Assembly (NCBI GenBank): GCA_019693395.1 | Contig: JAAMXP010004347.1 | Span: 1-16,886 of the forward strand | Reading direction: 5' to 3' | Length of the DNA: 16,886 nt | Source of the DNA: Ettlia oleoabundans | Taxonomy: Eukaryota; Chlorophyta; Chlorophyceae; Chlamydomonadales | In this document: piece after piece, positions 1 to 9,947 of the stretch | Layout: each line of letters begins with the position of its first letter | Numbering within the stretch: the stretch's first letter is position 1 | Program-made: the position numbers and the translations under genes | Notes under the pieces: generated by a model | What the model was told of the DNA's origin: nothing | Seen by the model: the letters and a program-made list of their open reading frames with translations, nothing else | Databases searched by the model: none

Positions 1-603
1 GTGTTAAGCTGGGCAGGCTGTCTATTGCAGGGAGGGGTCCGATGGGGGTTGGGGTTGGGGTTGGGACACGCTTCTCAACTAAAATCTTCCAGTCTAGCAC
101 AAGTCTTAGTGCGCGAAACTTGGGTTTAGGGCTCACCCATTTGGCACAGCATTTTTTGGGGTCTTTGCACAGCTGGCCGTTGCTCCGGACGCCGCACGCA
201 AAGTTACTCTTGCTACGCTGCTGGCCTGCACATAAATGAAAAACAAAGTGATCTTTCATGATGCAGTAGCGTTGAATGAGAACGGTGCTGATGCTGTAGC
301 TATCCGACATATAGCGCAGCTGCAACAGCTGCTGAAGCTCACTGCCGCCACTACGGAGCAGAGAAGTCGGTGGAATGAGGCTGGGATACGACGGCAGTCG
401 ACTGAGCAGCACCATCAGCCTTTGCGTCCCACTAGGATTGCATCGCACCTTCCTACGAACTTAGAACAGCACTGGCATGGGAAACAGTCAGAAAGGCAGA
501 GCTCACCAGCTGCTGTGCCGGCAAGCAGGGCCAGCAGAACCGTCAGCAGTTGCAGCAGGGCCTGCTGCGGACGGCCTGCAGGCCTCGCTGCCGCCTTGTC
601 CAT
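1..603 (-). CDS. Gene A: secreted hevein-domain protein, 5' end only (runs off left edge)
   Basis: This is the first part of a third paralogue of genes B and C. Exon 1 (603-507) starts at an ATG and encodes a 32-residue signal peptide with a Leu-rich core (LLQLLTVLLALLAGTAA). It ends in phase 1 at a GTGAGC donor, as the signal exons of B and C also end in phase 1. Exon 2 (225-137) follows a TGTGCAG acceptor and encodes the first half of a hevein fold, CGVRSNGQLC then KKCCAKW. It ends in phase 0 at GTGAGC, exactly where gene C is interrupted. The third exon, expected to begin with Gly-aromatic-Cys-Gly, is not in the window. By analogy with C, a lectin and a beta-helix module should follow to the left; this is inference. 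The predicted sugar-contact Trp after the CC pair is present, but the preceding Ser is Ala. Confidence 0.72.
44..65 (+). repeat. Short TTGGGG tandem run (telomere-like, G-quadruplex-prone)
   Basis: GGGGG is followed by three consecutive TTGGGG-type units, the last imperfect. The run lies inside the second intron of gene A; on the transcribed RNA it reads as CCCCAA repeats. It is too short to be a telomere. It could be an interstitial telomere-like or G-quadruplex sequence, or just a microsatellite. Confidence 0.6.
137..225 (-). other. Hevein-type chitin-binding half-domain exon of gene A
   Basis: The exon codes for the first four cysteines of a type-1 chitin-binding domain: C-x8-C-x4-C-C, as in CGVRSNGQLC and KKCC. 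This spacing matches hevein. The other four cysteines lie beyond the left edge. The phase-0 intron after CCAKW is at the same place as the hevein intron of gene C. Confidence 0.75.
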
Positions 604-1243
604 GCAGGCAGGTAGCGGACGCGACTTTAAAGCTCAATCTGCATCGAGAGGAGGCCGGAGCCGGGCGCATAACTCCCTTTGGTGGGCCATGCCGGTCCAC
701 ATGCCCGGCGTTCACCGCCAGCACGCCCCTGACAGCCAGCCGTCGATTTGTCAAAAGTTGCAATTCAAAAGCAACACTCATAGTGGCGTTTTACCACCTG
801 TCGAGCACGTGCCCACAGTCGGGCGGGCCCCGGCGTCTCGTCACCGCAACAGAGCCCCGCTAGCCCCTTTAAAACTATTGTGTGAATGTGATGTTTACGA
901 TCGTAATACTACAGGGTGTTCCAAGGCTTTGTTGCGGGTGTAACGGCGATACCAAGCACTACGCTCGGCTGTACGGCAGGGTCACACTTGCAGTTCTAGG
1001 CGGCCGCAAGCGCATAAATTGTTGTCCGTCAATGAACACGTGATATAACGTGGCACAATACTGGGATTTAGTTGCCAGCAAGCCTTCACAGAGGTATGGG
1101 GTGAAACAAGTACAGCGGACACATAGTACGCGAAAGGAACAATCATGAAAGAACATTCATATGCAATCAACATGTATGTAGCAGCCCCAGCTTGTGGATG
1201 GTATCCGCCGCCTCGTCTCAGATGGTCGCCACCTGCAGCGGAT
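604..1243. other. Spacer between genes B and A (B 3' UTR plus A promoter)
   Basis: This 640 bp stretch separates the TGA of gene B from the ATG of gene A. It should hold the 3' end of B and the promoter and leader of A. I found no TGTAA (the usual green-algal poly(A) signal) on the minus strand here. The only TGTAA, near 938, is on the plus strand. TTTAAA-type AT patches occur near 625-632 and 867-873, but I cannot call a TATA box. No exon-like signal was recognised. Confidence 0.5.
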
Positions 1244-1960
1244 TCAGCGCATGCGGCCTGCCCTGCGTGCTGCCAGCTGCGCCGAAAAGAGGTCTGCTGG
1301 GTAGGGTTTTCTGCCGCCATCTAATTGCTCCACAAACCACCCTTCACCGCTGCACCATGGGCTGACCGCCTGCGCTGACACTGTGACGTTGGCACCAAAT
1401 GCCTCGGTTGCATCGCCTGTTTCTGCCTCTTCTTCTAGCAGCCTGCGCCTCGTTTTACCTGTGCCCGGTGAGGTCCAGAGACCGAAGAAGTTGAGCAGCG
1501 GCCCAAAACTGCAGGGAGGCAGCCCTGCCGCCTTGCCAGAGCTGGGCCCCACAGCCCACCAGGTCGTGTTGGCGGCCGTGTGCGCTCCGCGTGAGCTTTC
1601 GCCGCCGCTGACGAAAATCCGCTGTCCCAGCCCCGCATCTATGTTGGTGAACAAGTTGTTGTGAACAGCTGCATGATAAGGGACAAAGGCGGGAGATTGA
1701 AATGAGTGTGTGGTGCATTTCATGCATGATGAGGCCACAAAAGCAAGGTACGATTGTAGGTACGATGGCAGGAGTGTTGGCTTTTTGTGTCGCCAACCAG
1801 CCCTTGCGCCCCAGCAGGGCCAAGTGGCCAGCCCTAAGTCCACCCACCTGCCCTATGGCAGTCAATGTTGATGTCCATTCCCCTGCCGTTGGCGTACACC
1901 GTGTGCTCTGCCATGGAATCAACCGACAGATCGTGGAACCAGCGCTGCGGGATGTCAAAC
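1244..1960 (-). other. C-terminal beta-helix cap module of gene B (resembles DUF4955)
   Basis: The last two exons code for ANGRGMDINIDCHR, then HNNLFTNIDAGLGQR, SGGESSRGAHT, NTTWWAV and FGPLLNFFG, ending in a Leu/Ala/Arg-rich tail. The order matches gene C block by block. From memory it also resembles a C-terminal module of pectate-lyase-like proteins in Bacteroidota and relatives, which I believe is DUF4955; I could not search this. Gene B has this block in one final exon after the HR site, whereas gene C has an extra intron after GAYA. Confidence 0.55.
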
Positions 1961-4900
1961 CTGCGGCAGTTCAGGTGGATGACAGCAAGGGCGTGGCAGG
2001 GGGCCAACTCGTGGGGACATGCCCATGCAGACAGTATCAACAGACCATGTACATCAGTGTCATGGTCCCCCCTGCCAGCATCCCCGAATGCACGGGAAGA
2101 AGTAGCCCTAGTGGTGCATGCTGCAGCACTCAACCGCCCTTTGCTAAGGAAAAAAACGGTTTCCTCACACGAATTTGCTTGATATTTTGTTGAACAGAAT
2201 ACTATTGGTAACTTCATAGTCACTCACCGATTGACGAGCACAAGGCTGCAAGAGGAGGTCCAGATGGCATGGTGGCCGCTCACTTTCTTTTTTTCCATAG
2301 GTCCAGTGCCACTGTAAGATACGAGCAGTACGCAGGACCACCAACAATGGCGGCAGCGAGGGGTGCGCGCGCAAGTTGACTTTCTGGCGGGCCCCGGCAA
2401 AGGAGAAACACACAACTTAACCAAAGACACATCCATCTGCCAATGGAGTTTGAGCCCAGGGGCAGCGACAGCAGCCACATACCACCCACCGGAATTTGGT
2501 GAAATGTGTGGAAATGTTGGAGAGCGTCACAAAGTCGACGCCGCTGGCAATGACGCCATTGTCAGCGTCGACGAACTTAACCTGCACAGCACAGTGCAGG
2601 ACAATGCAGAGGCAGGTGAGAGGTAGCTCAGGACCAGGCGCGAAGCAGCTAAGGCGAGCACAGTACGACAACTGATGCCAGCGACAGTAAGCCGACATGC
2701 TGTGCCCGGGCCTAACAACAGCCTAGGTGCTTGCCAAGACTGAGCACAAGCGACACATGCACAGCTTGCTGATAGTTATAAAATGCAGCAGGCAAGAGCG
2801 GTAGATGCTGCTGGGCCCACATTTGACACCCAGCTGTTGGCTGTGTCATACAGGGCGATCCCATTGTTGCCCTTCACATCCAAGTGGTCAGGGTAGGTGC
2901 CTGCAGCAGATGATTGATTACACCAGCAACAAGGGATGTCACCAGCCAGCTCCATCAGTTCATCTGTTGAACAGTGGCAGGTAGGGTCATGTGCAATGCC
3001 ACATGTTTGCACTGGTGGCCCTGATGGGAGCCTAGCAGCTGGCATGACTCACTCCACTTAAACACCATCTGAAAGCTCTCAAAGCCGCAGTCGGATACTC
3101 TGGGCAAGAAGCGGTGCAACACTGGCTGCAGGTATTTTGGGGGGAGGGTGGGGACAGAACGCAGCAGCTGTCAAACTCTGCTGCCTTCAGCATGCCTTCA
3201 ACATCCCACAAGAGAGCAGAATAGCGAAGGAGGGGAAGCCCCTGGCCGGCAATTAACTTGATGAGTTGTGTGGATAGGTAAGAAAACCTTTAAATGCAAT
3301 AGGTGCCTGTTCCCTGCGTACACAGCACAATCCAGGCTCACAATTGAGGCATGAGCTGTGCCTGCTCACCTTCCACTTAAGCCGCACATCATAGGGTAGC
3401 GGGCGCTCAAATTCCACCCAGTTGGAGCCCACTGCCACCACCTTTGATATGTAGCGAATGCGCTCCTTGCCGTAAAACATGTCTGCAGATCGAGAGAGAA
3501 GTGAGGGCAAGCAAGTATGACAGGCAGAACAGCCTGCCCAACGCTGGGCCTCCAAGTCCCATGCCTGCCTTGATCCCTTCCTGCATTGCATGCTGCTTTG
3601 TTGGGGCCAAGACTTCCAGCAAGGACAGCAGACACGCTGCAACTTACTCTTCACAGTGCCACTGTCCACAACATTGTTTCCATACAGGTAAGATTCCAAG
3701 GATCCCATCGCTGCTGTGGCAAGGGCTTTGTCGGGATCTGCGCGAAGTTGTGGGAGGAAAGTGCATTTGCGGCTACTGCTGCAACAGCTGCCCACACACT
3801 TCTCACCCGCGTTGGCAGCCTTGCACCTTGCCATTGGCAGGCCCCATGGTGCCTGCTGCACTATGCCTGCCCAACCTCCTCACCTTCCTCGTCCTCTAAA
3901 GCTTCCGACTCCATGGCCAGCGAGCCGTAGAGTGCGGCAGCCAGCAGCATGGGGTCCAGCCCAAGAGGGTTGGTAGCATTTGGCTCAAATGCTTGGGAAG
4001 GCACCTGCAGATTACAGGGCACAGGGACCCGTAAGCTCATCAGCCCCACCACCTGGGGATCCGAAGGCTGCCACTGTCCACCCAAATCATTAACCACTGC
4101 ATTCATGCATCGCCGCAAGTTTTATTAGGTGTGGGATGGACTGCTGTGTGACATGAACATGCACCTTAAAACCAGAGCCCAGGAGCTGTGCTGCAGAATA
4201 TAAGACCCCACCGACCTTGCCGCAGGAACCCACCCACGTTGCTCCACCCACCCACCCACCTTGGTTGGATCCGCGTCCACAGCTGCCGCAATTTCCCACT
4301 GCGCCCTTACAGCAGCCTCCAGCGCCTTCTGCAGCTGCGGATCCTCATAAATCTGCAGGATGACGGGCCCATCCCGCTGCTGCGGTTGCTGCTGTGGCGG
4401 TGGTGCTGCTGTGCCTAGCACTGACACCTTTCCTGTGGGAATAGGCGGCAGGTCCTGCCGCAACCTGCGGCCTGCCCGCTGCATCGGCATTGCGCTCTCG
4501 ACGCTTTGCAACCTCCTGCGCTTTGTGTTGTCGGCTGCTGGCATGAACAACCGAAGCCACATGCCAGGGACAATTCCGCTGGTGCTAGCAACCTGCAGTG
4601 CCGAAGGGGCAGGGGTTGTGAGGCGGTCTTTGGGAGCCAAACGCAACACCGACTGACACTGGAAAGGAGCACACGTTTTTGAGCAAGTGGGGCACTGCAA
4701 CTGGCATGCTAGCGCGTGACAGATGGCTATTATGAACCAGCAGTATGGACCCAGCAGCGCATCCCAAACAGTAGGCCCCAACCGAATACGCACCACATTC
4801 GCACCTGCAGCCGGTAGTCCCCTCTGTTTGCCTCTCCTGACACGGTTGTGAGCCTGGTGGGCACATCAGCGCTGTCCATGCGCTTTCCCACAACGCTGCA

Positions 4901-7900
4901 GGTGGCAAAGAAGCAAGAGTGTATGGCAAGTCGTTGATGCCTTGTATCACCGCTGTACCGCTGTGCATAGCTAGTCACCATGTGACAGGAGACCAGCTTT
5001 AGGCCCAAAAGGTGGCAGTAGCTGCACGGGTCGCAGGCAGCAGCAGTAGCAGAGTTGCATGCCATCCTTGCTCATGAGATGAAAACATGCATCCTCCTGC
5101 TGAGCTAACTCAGCACAGCATGGCACGCGCAGCATGACATCACTAGCGTATGGCATGCTAAGGATCCCATTAGGGCTCCCGCCACAGCAACGTCATGATG
5201 GTCGAAAAAGCAGCCAGCTGAGTCGGGCAGCAGCATCACCTCCTGCCTGAGCAGGACCCACCTGAACCAGGCGCCGCCAAACGCCCAGTTCCGGGAGCTG
5301 CCATACACCGACTCAAGTGGAACTGGAAAGTACAGGATGCACCGCTCAACCTGCACATAGGCAGCACCCCATGCTTGGACATTCACCTTCCAGCCTGCCT
5401 TAAAACTTGGCTTGGATGCTTCGCTGTCTCATGTTTGCTGGATAACTGGATGCCAGCCACGCCATGGCAATCTGCGATGACCGGCAACGTGCGCAATTTG
5501 ACGCCACACCACACCGATGTCACAAACAGGACCGAAGGACAGACACTGCAGTCTCACCGAGGATCCACGCAGTACAACGTTGCTCTGGGTGATAGTAACG
5601 CTCTTACGAATGACGTACGTGCCATCTGGGATAAACACAGCCACTCCCCTACGCGTCTTTCCTGCCTCAGCTGAGGCGGCATCAATGGCTTTCAGGAAAG
5701 CGTCGCTGTCATCTGCACCAATTCACGTTTGCGGTGATTCAGCAAGCAGCTGACATGCCCCAGCGTTTACCAGCTGGCACCAAGGCAGGAGCTGAATATA
5801 GCGGTTTCAATTTTGAGCTGACTGCCAAATACAGCTACCTCGCTGCCAGGGGTTGAGCACCATATGCATACCTATGGCACCCTCCCTGAGCTGCAACATG
5901 AATAACTACAGCAAGAACAGCTTCCTGGCAGGCAGCAGCACTGATACCAGTGCCTACATCCCTCAATCTCAATCAAAGTGCCTACCAGTAGAACCATCTC
6001 CTCTTGCGCCAAAGTCACGAACATTAAATTTCACAGGGTACACTGGTAGGTCACGTAGGCTGGCTGCGCCAGCAGGGTCACGACAGAGAGGAGGCAGGCA
6101 GGGCTGGGTGAATGTGAGTGGCAGATCAAATGCTCAGCTGACTTCCACTAAGCCGGTTGAGTCCCAGGGCAAACGCACCCACAAGGTATCTGTGCATAGC
6201 CACCTTTCGGCCTATGTACGCATGACAACAACAGGCTGAACAGAAAGGAGTCCTTGCTTTCCTCCCAACCAGCGACAACACCCCTGCAGCAATCTGTAAA
6301 ACAGGCGCAGCAGCAGCGGCACAACCAGCACTATCATCAGCAGCAGGATTTGTCGGCAGCAGGCCCACCATTGTAGCCAGCCTGGCTCCAGTCGCCTAGA
6401 CGCCCCCCTGGGCTGTAAAGCTCTCCATTTGATCCCCACAATTGAGATGCCTGCTGAGAACCCATATCTGGCGGAGGGCGACTGGGTCTGGGGGGTGGAG
6501 GGGACGGATGCGGGCTTGGTGGAGGCGGCCGCGGTGGGGGTGAGGCAGGCGGGGGTGGCAATGGGGATGGGGAGGGTGGCGGTGGGGAAGGGGACGGGGA
6601 TGGTGATGGAGGCAGTGGGGATGGCGGCGGTGGGGATGGGGGTGTGGAGGGTAGAAGTGGGGAAGGTGGAGGTGGAGAAGGGGATGGCAGGGGCAGGTTG
6701 CCAGGCGATTGGCCACCCTTTGAGCTACACCTGCAACACAGGGCAGCAACGCAGGCGGTGCTGTTTACAACAAGTTTCCGCACATGGCCTTTTCACCCGC
6801 AGCAGTGCTTCACCACACAAGGAGCCAACCATCCCTGCGCCAGAAGGATGTCAGCTTGCCTCCTAGCTGTGTGCCGCTCTGGCCTTACAGACCACCATAG
6901 CTGCCAGCTGCATGCATTGGCCAAATGCCTCGTGAAAGCTTCAATGCGAATTGCTTCTGAACCCGCAACTCACTTGTAGCCAAAACTCAGCGTTTTTCCA
7001 GTTCCTGGGGGGCAGGCGTCCGTAAAAACGTCGTTGGACGCCCTCACAATGCACGCGTGCAACCCAAGGCAAGCTGCTGCCACAATGCTGCAGCAAAAGG
7101 ACCGCAGCATTGCAACAAGCCACAGCAAGGAGCAAGCCATGGATATTTGATAAAAAATCTCAATTGTAAGACTGGCGTGCAGGTTTCAGCATCCGTGCCG
7201 GGCAGCCTTACCATCAAAACGATTGAGCACGGGCAGCGGCAGCCTCGCCAGCGGTCATACATGTGTGCGGCACCTTTGCTGCCACTCGTTCATCCATGCA
7301 ACTGGCTGATGGCAGGCAGCAGAGTGAGGCACATACACGCTGCTCTGAGAAACGTAGATAGCACTATTAACTCTGTGTGAGTAGGGGCGACAGACCTGTA
7401 GCTGTCTGAGGCGTTGCAGCCCAAGAAGGAGTTGCCATAGATAGGGTCCATGATGCTGGAAATCGATTCATCTTGCAGGTTACACCCCGCATACGCGACC
7501 CCTTTCTGTCCAACTACGACAGAAACATCTGGTCCATCGCCTGCAGTGGAGCTTGAAGACAGGGGCTGCAGTGATGCAGGCTAGCCAAGGTGCTACTGGC
7601 CACAGAAAATCCGGCATGCCTCACTGCTGTTCAGTGGCAAGTAGGATCCTTGCATGGTTCCCTTAGCTCCCCTGCATACCTGATGTATCCCCAGGGCTGA
7701 CAGGTGGCGAAGGCACAAACGCCGAGCCAGTGTACCCAGGGTTTTGCGCCAGGAAAAGTGGGTTTATGTCGGCATTTTGTGCCGCTGCCTTGCCTTTCGC
7801 CGCCTTTTCTATTGCATCTGCAAATATGAACCCGTGTTTGAGCAGCGGGTCAGGGTGCGCACATAATGCATATAGCAAAACACTAAAACCGACTAACGAT

Positions 7901-8030
7901 GAATTAGCATCGCAGGAGACAACGCCGTGCACCAAGCCTGCGTCGCACCTTTTTTGGCCGCTGCCGCCACGGCAGCACAAAGGAGCACCACCAGCAGCTT
8001 TCTTAGGCCCGCGAAGCGAGTTTTCCTCAT
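1244..8030 (-). CDS. Gene B: secreted SUEL-lectin / SPPP-linker / right-handed beta-helix protein (19 exons)
   Basis: Exons, transcription order: 8030-7949, 7817-7680, 7540-7396, 7087-6974, 6730-6369, 6063-5986, 5712-5558, 5350-5262, 4895-4805, 4592-4260, 4004-3884, 3737-3648, 3482-3370, 3125-3053, 2900-2821, 2581-2490, 2311-2228, 1960-1848, 1668-1244. They total 2778 nt, 925 residues plus TGA; every intron is GT-AG and phases match throughout. Residues 1-25 are a signal peptide (core LLVVLLCAAVAAAA). Residues 28-73 are an Ala/Lys-rich then Pro-rich segment. Residues 79-161 are a SUEL-type lectin (ISSI..PIYGNS, AACLGLHAC, FGYKC). Residues 173-247 are an SPPPP linker. From about 255 comes the beta-helix module: SPGGRLGDWSQAGY, YPVKFNVRDFGA, IPDGTYVI, SNVVLRG, ILYFP, ERPLPYDVRL, GHHAIW, ANGRGMDINIDCHR, then HNNLFTNI and GPLLNF. 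The chosen ATG gives a clean signal peptide; an in-frame ATG at 8096 would bury it. An extracellular glycan-directed role is inferred; the enzyme activity is unknown. Confidence 0.85.
6469..6693 (-). repeat. SPPPP-type proline-rich linker coding repeat
   Basis: About 75 residues made almost only of Pro and Ser (SPPPPSP units), inside exon 5 of gene B. This matches the hydroxyproline-rich rods that separate domains in algal extracellular matrix proteins such as pherophorins. It would probably be hydroxylated and O-glycosylated (family knowledge). The plus strand here is an imperfect GGGGATGG-type purine run, so the DNA is repetitive and G-quadruplex-prone. Gene C has only a short KPxPKP-type linker at this place. 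Confidence 0.85.
6727..7526 (-). other. SUEL / galactose-rhamnose-binding lectin domain of gene B
   Basis: Encoded across exons 3-5, residues 79-161. The pattern follows the Gal_Lectin (SUEL) family: a strand ending in Cys (VAYAGC), ISSI then IYGN, a Cys-containing loop (GCNASDSY), the AACLGLHACIV segment, SNDVF.DACPPGTGKTL, and a terminal GYKC. Six cysteines match the six in gene C's lectin. Both internal introns (phase 2 and phase 2) are shared with gene C. Family members bind galactose or rhamnose; the specificity here cannot be read from sequence. Confidence 0.75.
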
Positions 8031-9116
8031 TGCTGTTGTTGATAATTGATGTGGACGTTGGCCTGCAGCAGCGTTGCCGGGAGCCGTCCAATACAACGCG
8101 CGTGCGCGGCAGTGCCGGACGGGTACAAGAGTAGTACTCGGGGCAAATGTCGAGCCTCAACAAGTACGCAACGCAGGGAGCACCCGCTGGGAACTGCCGA
8201 GGCACCGATGCAAGCCAGAGGCGGCGGTTGGTTGTAAACGGGAGGCTAAAGGCCAGTAATAATGCTACATAGGTTAATTTGATCGATTATACGACTTTAT
8301 CGCTTGGAATCAGCCTTGGATGCAACGATTGAACCGATCGAGGACCCAACCGGTTGCAACCGTCCGTAGCTGGAGCTCAGCATGCCCAGCACGATGCACC
8401 CCGCTGCCAGTTGGCAGTACCCCCGCCAACTTGGCCAGCAGGGCATTTGATCGGCACGAAAACATAGTGCTGAGTTGAATACACTGATTTGGAGAAAGTT
8501 TCTGTAGCAACTGGCTACCAATGACAGTGGCAGCTGCTGCTCTGAGAGCTCTGAAACTTTGCAAATCCAATTGGAAGCTTGCTGCGCTGCAGCAAGTACC
8601 CAATGGGCCCCTTAACAACTGCTTTGACTGAGTTGGCTCTTTCAGGGGTTTTATGCGGCCACTGGTCATGATTGTATTTAGTTACAGTAGGTCAAGATAG
8701 CACTGGCGGTGGAGCGCGCGGCGGGGACGCGCTGGACGGAAGGCATCATTACAAATGCTTGAAAAAGAATGGGGGAATGAGAAGAATCTCTAGGAATCCT
8801 TGGTGGTAGTGCATTACGCAAAGAATTAAAATCGCAACAAATCAGACCGAGGCAAGAGAGCCAGCCCAGCATGCATGGGGCTGTACAGGAGATCCTGGGT
8901 TGGCAGAATGGGGAAGGGCAATTTCATTGCAAGGCCCTTCCCTGCAGACAACCCTCAAAGAATGTCAAAACAATGGCAACCCATACTATTTGGTGGCGAC
9001 GGCTGACTGCGGTGGCAAGACGCATCGTCAACAAGCCCAGCCTGTCATAGCGCCACACCCGATAACCCAGGTGATGGCAGTGCCCGGGTTGTTGAGCACC
9101 ATCAACCAGTGCCTGC
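8031..9116. other. Spacer between genes C and B
   Basis: About 1.09 kb between the TGA of gene C and the ATG of gene B. It probably holds the C 3' UTR on the right and the B promoter and leader on the left. Minus-strand TGTAA motifs occur at 8749-8753 and 8682-8686. A weak TATA-like element (GTATAAT on the minus strand, 8286-8292) lies about 255 bp before the B start codon. Open frames exist (for example minus 8310-8669), but none shows a domain, signal peptide or splice pattern that I can support. Confidence 0.5.
8749..8753 (-). terminator. Candidate TGTAA poly(A) signal for gene C
   Basis: TGTAA is the usual polyadenylation signal in chlorophyte nuclear genes. This copy is about 365 bp past the gene C stop, a plausible 3' UTR length. 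A second TGTAA at 8682-8686 is an alternative. Five-base motifs occur by chance, so this is only a candidate. Confidence 0.35.
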
Positions 9117-9947
9117 TCAGCCCGCCACTCGCTTGACACGCCTGGCGACCATTGCTCGGTACATGTCCAGTGGTTCCAGTCGCTTGTTGAGCGGCTTGTT
9201 CTCCACCCACCACTGATGGGCCTCGCACCAGTGAGTCCGCCGCCCATCATTCAGCAAGAGCCGCTTGCCAGAGCGCTTTGGTTGTGCTGGCGCCGAGAAG
9301 CTGCCAATGAACACGAGGTGCGGCCCAAAATCGCAGCTTGGGAGCGGCACCTGGCGGTTGGCGGCTGGTCGCACGTTCCAGATGGTGTTGTTGGCAGCTG
9401 CAGCCGGTATGAGGGAGCCACAGTGGGCATCGCAGCAGCATGTGAGTGTGAACAAGGAAGTTATCAATATAGATTCCCTGTTCCCAGGGAAGTTGAGCAC
9501 ACATTCATCAAGCCCTGATCTTGAATTTACAACTCTTTGGGTAGCGTGCCCTTCCCACCTGCATATGCGCCACGGTTTTTGGCGCCACCGCTGTGGAAAG
9601 GCCTTGTTCCCCTCCCCAGGTTGATGTTGCTGGCCAGGTTGTTGTGAGGGCCTGCAAGCCAGGAAGCAGCAGGATTCACATATCAGAGCGTCAACTATAC
9701 TGCAAGCCCGCGACATTGCAACGTGCAGCAGGCAATACGGTGGCTGGAATACGTGGGCGAATGAGGATCTGAGCTTGCTAGCAAAATAGAAAGCAGTGTT
9801 GGTGGTGTGCCAGTGATGTCGCCAGTGGCAGAGAAATGCACAGGCAGGGAATGCATAGGCAGGGGAACAACGGGGCAGGAGAGGGGCAGGGCTCACCTCC
9901 TCTGTGGAAGTCAAGGTTGATGTTCACCCCCTTGCCGTTGGCAAACA
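9117..9947 (-). other. C-terminal beta-helix cap module of gene C (resembles DUF4955)
   Basis: Three exons code for ANGKGVNINLDFHR, HNNLASNINLGRGTR, SGGAKNRGAYA, NNTIWNV and CDFGPHLVFIGSF, then WVENKPLNKRLEPLDMYRAM near the end. Alignment with gene B is block by block. The resemblance to a bacterial C-terminal domain of beta-helix proteins (I believe DUF4955) is from memory and unconfirmed. An intron after GAYA is absent from gene B. Confidence 0.55.

Noticed and set aside
236..943. Plus-strand open frame of 235 codons
   Set aside because: It lies antisense to the signal exon of gene A and shows no domain or plausible composition. The minus-strand signal peptide plus hevein exon, with matching phases, is a much better explanation.
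6429..6866. Plus-strand Gly/Val/Met-rich open frame
   Set aside because: It is the mirror of the SPPPP-coding repeat of gene B; low-complexity purine DNA leaves long open frames by chance.
8031..8096. Longer N-terminus for gene B from an in-frame ATG at 8096
   Set aside because: It would place 22 polar residues before the signal peptide. The ATG at 8030 starts a normal one (basic residues, then a hydrophobic core).
8310..8669. Minus-strand 119-codon frame between genes C and B
   Set aside because: It has no recognisable domain, signal peptide or splice support, and it overlaps the probable 3' UTR and promoter. Kept as spacer.
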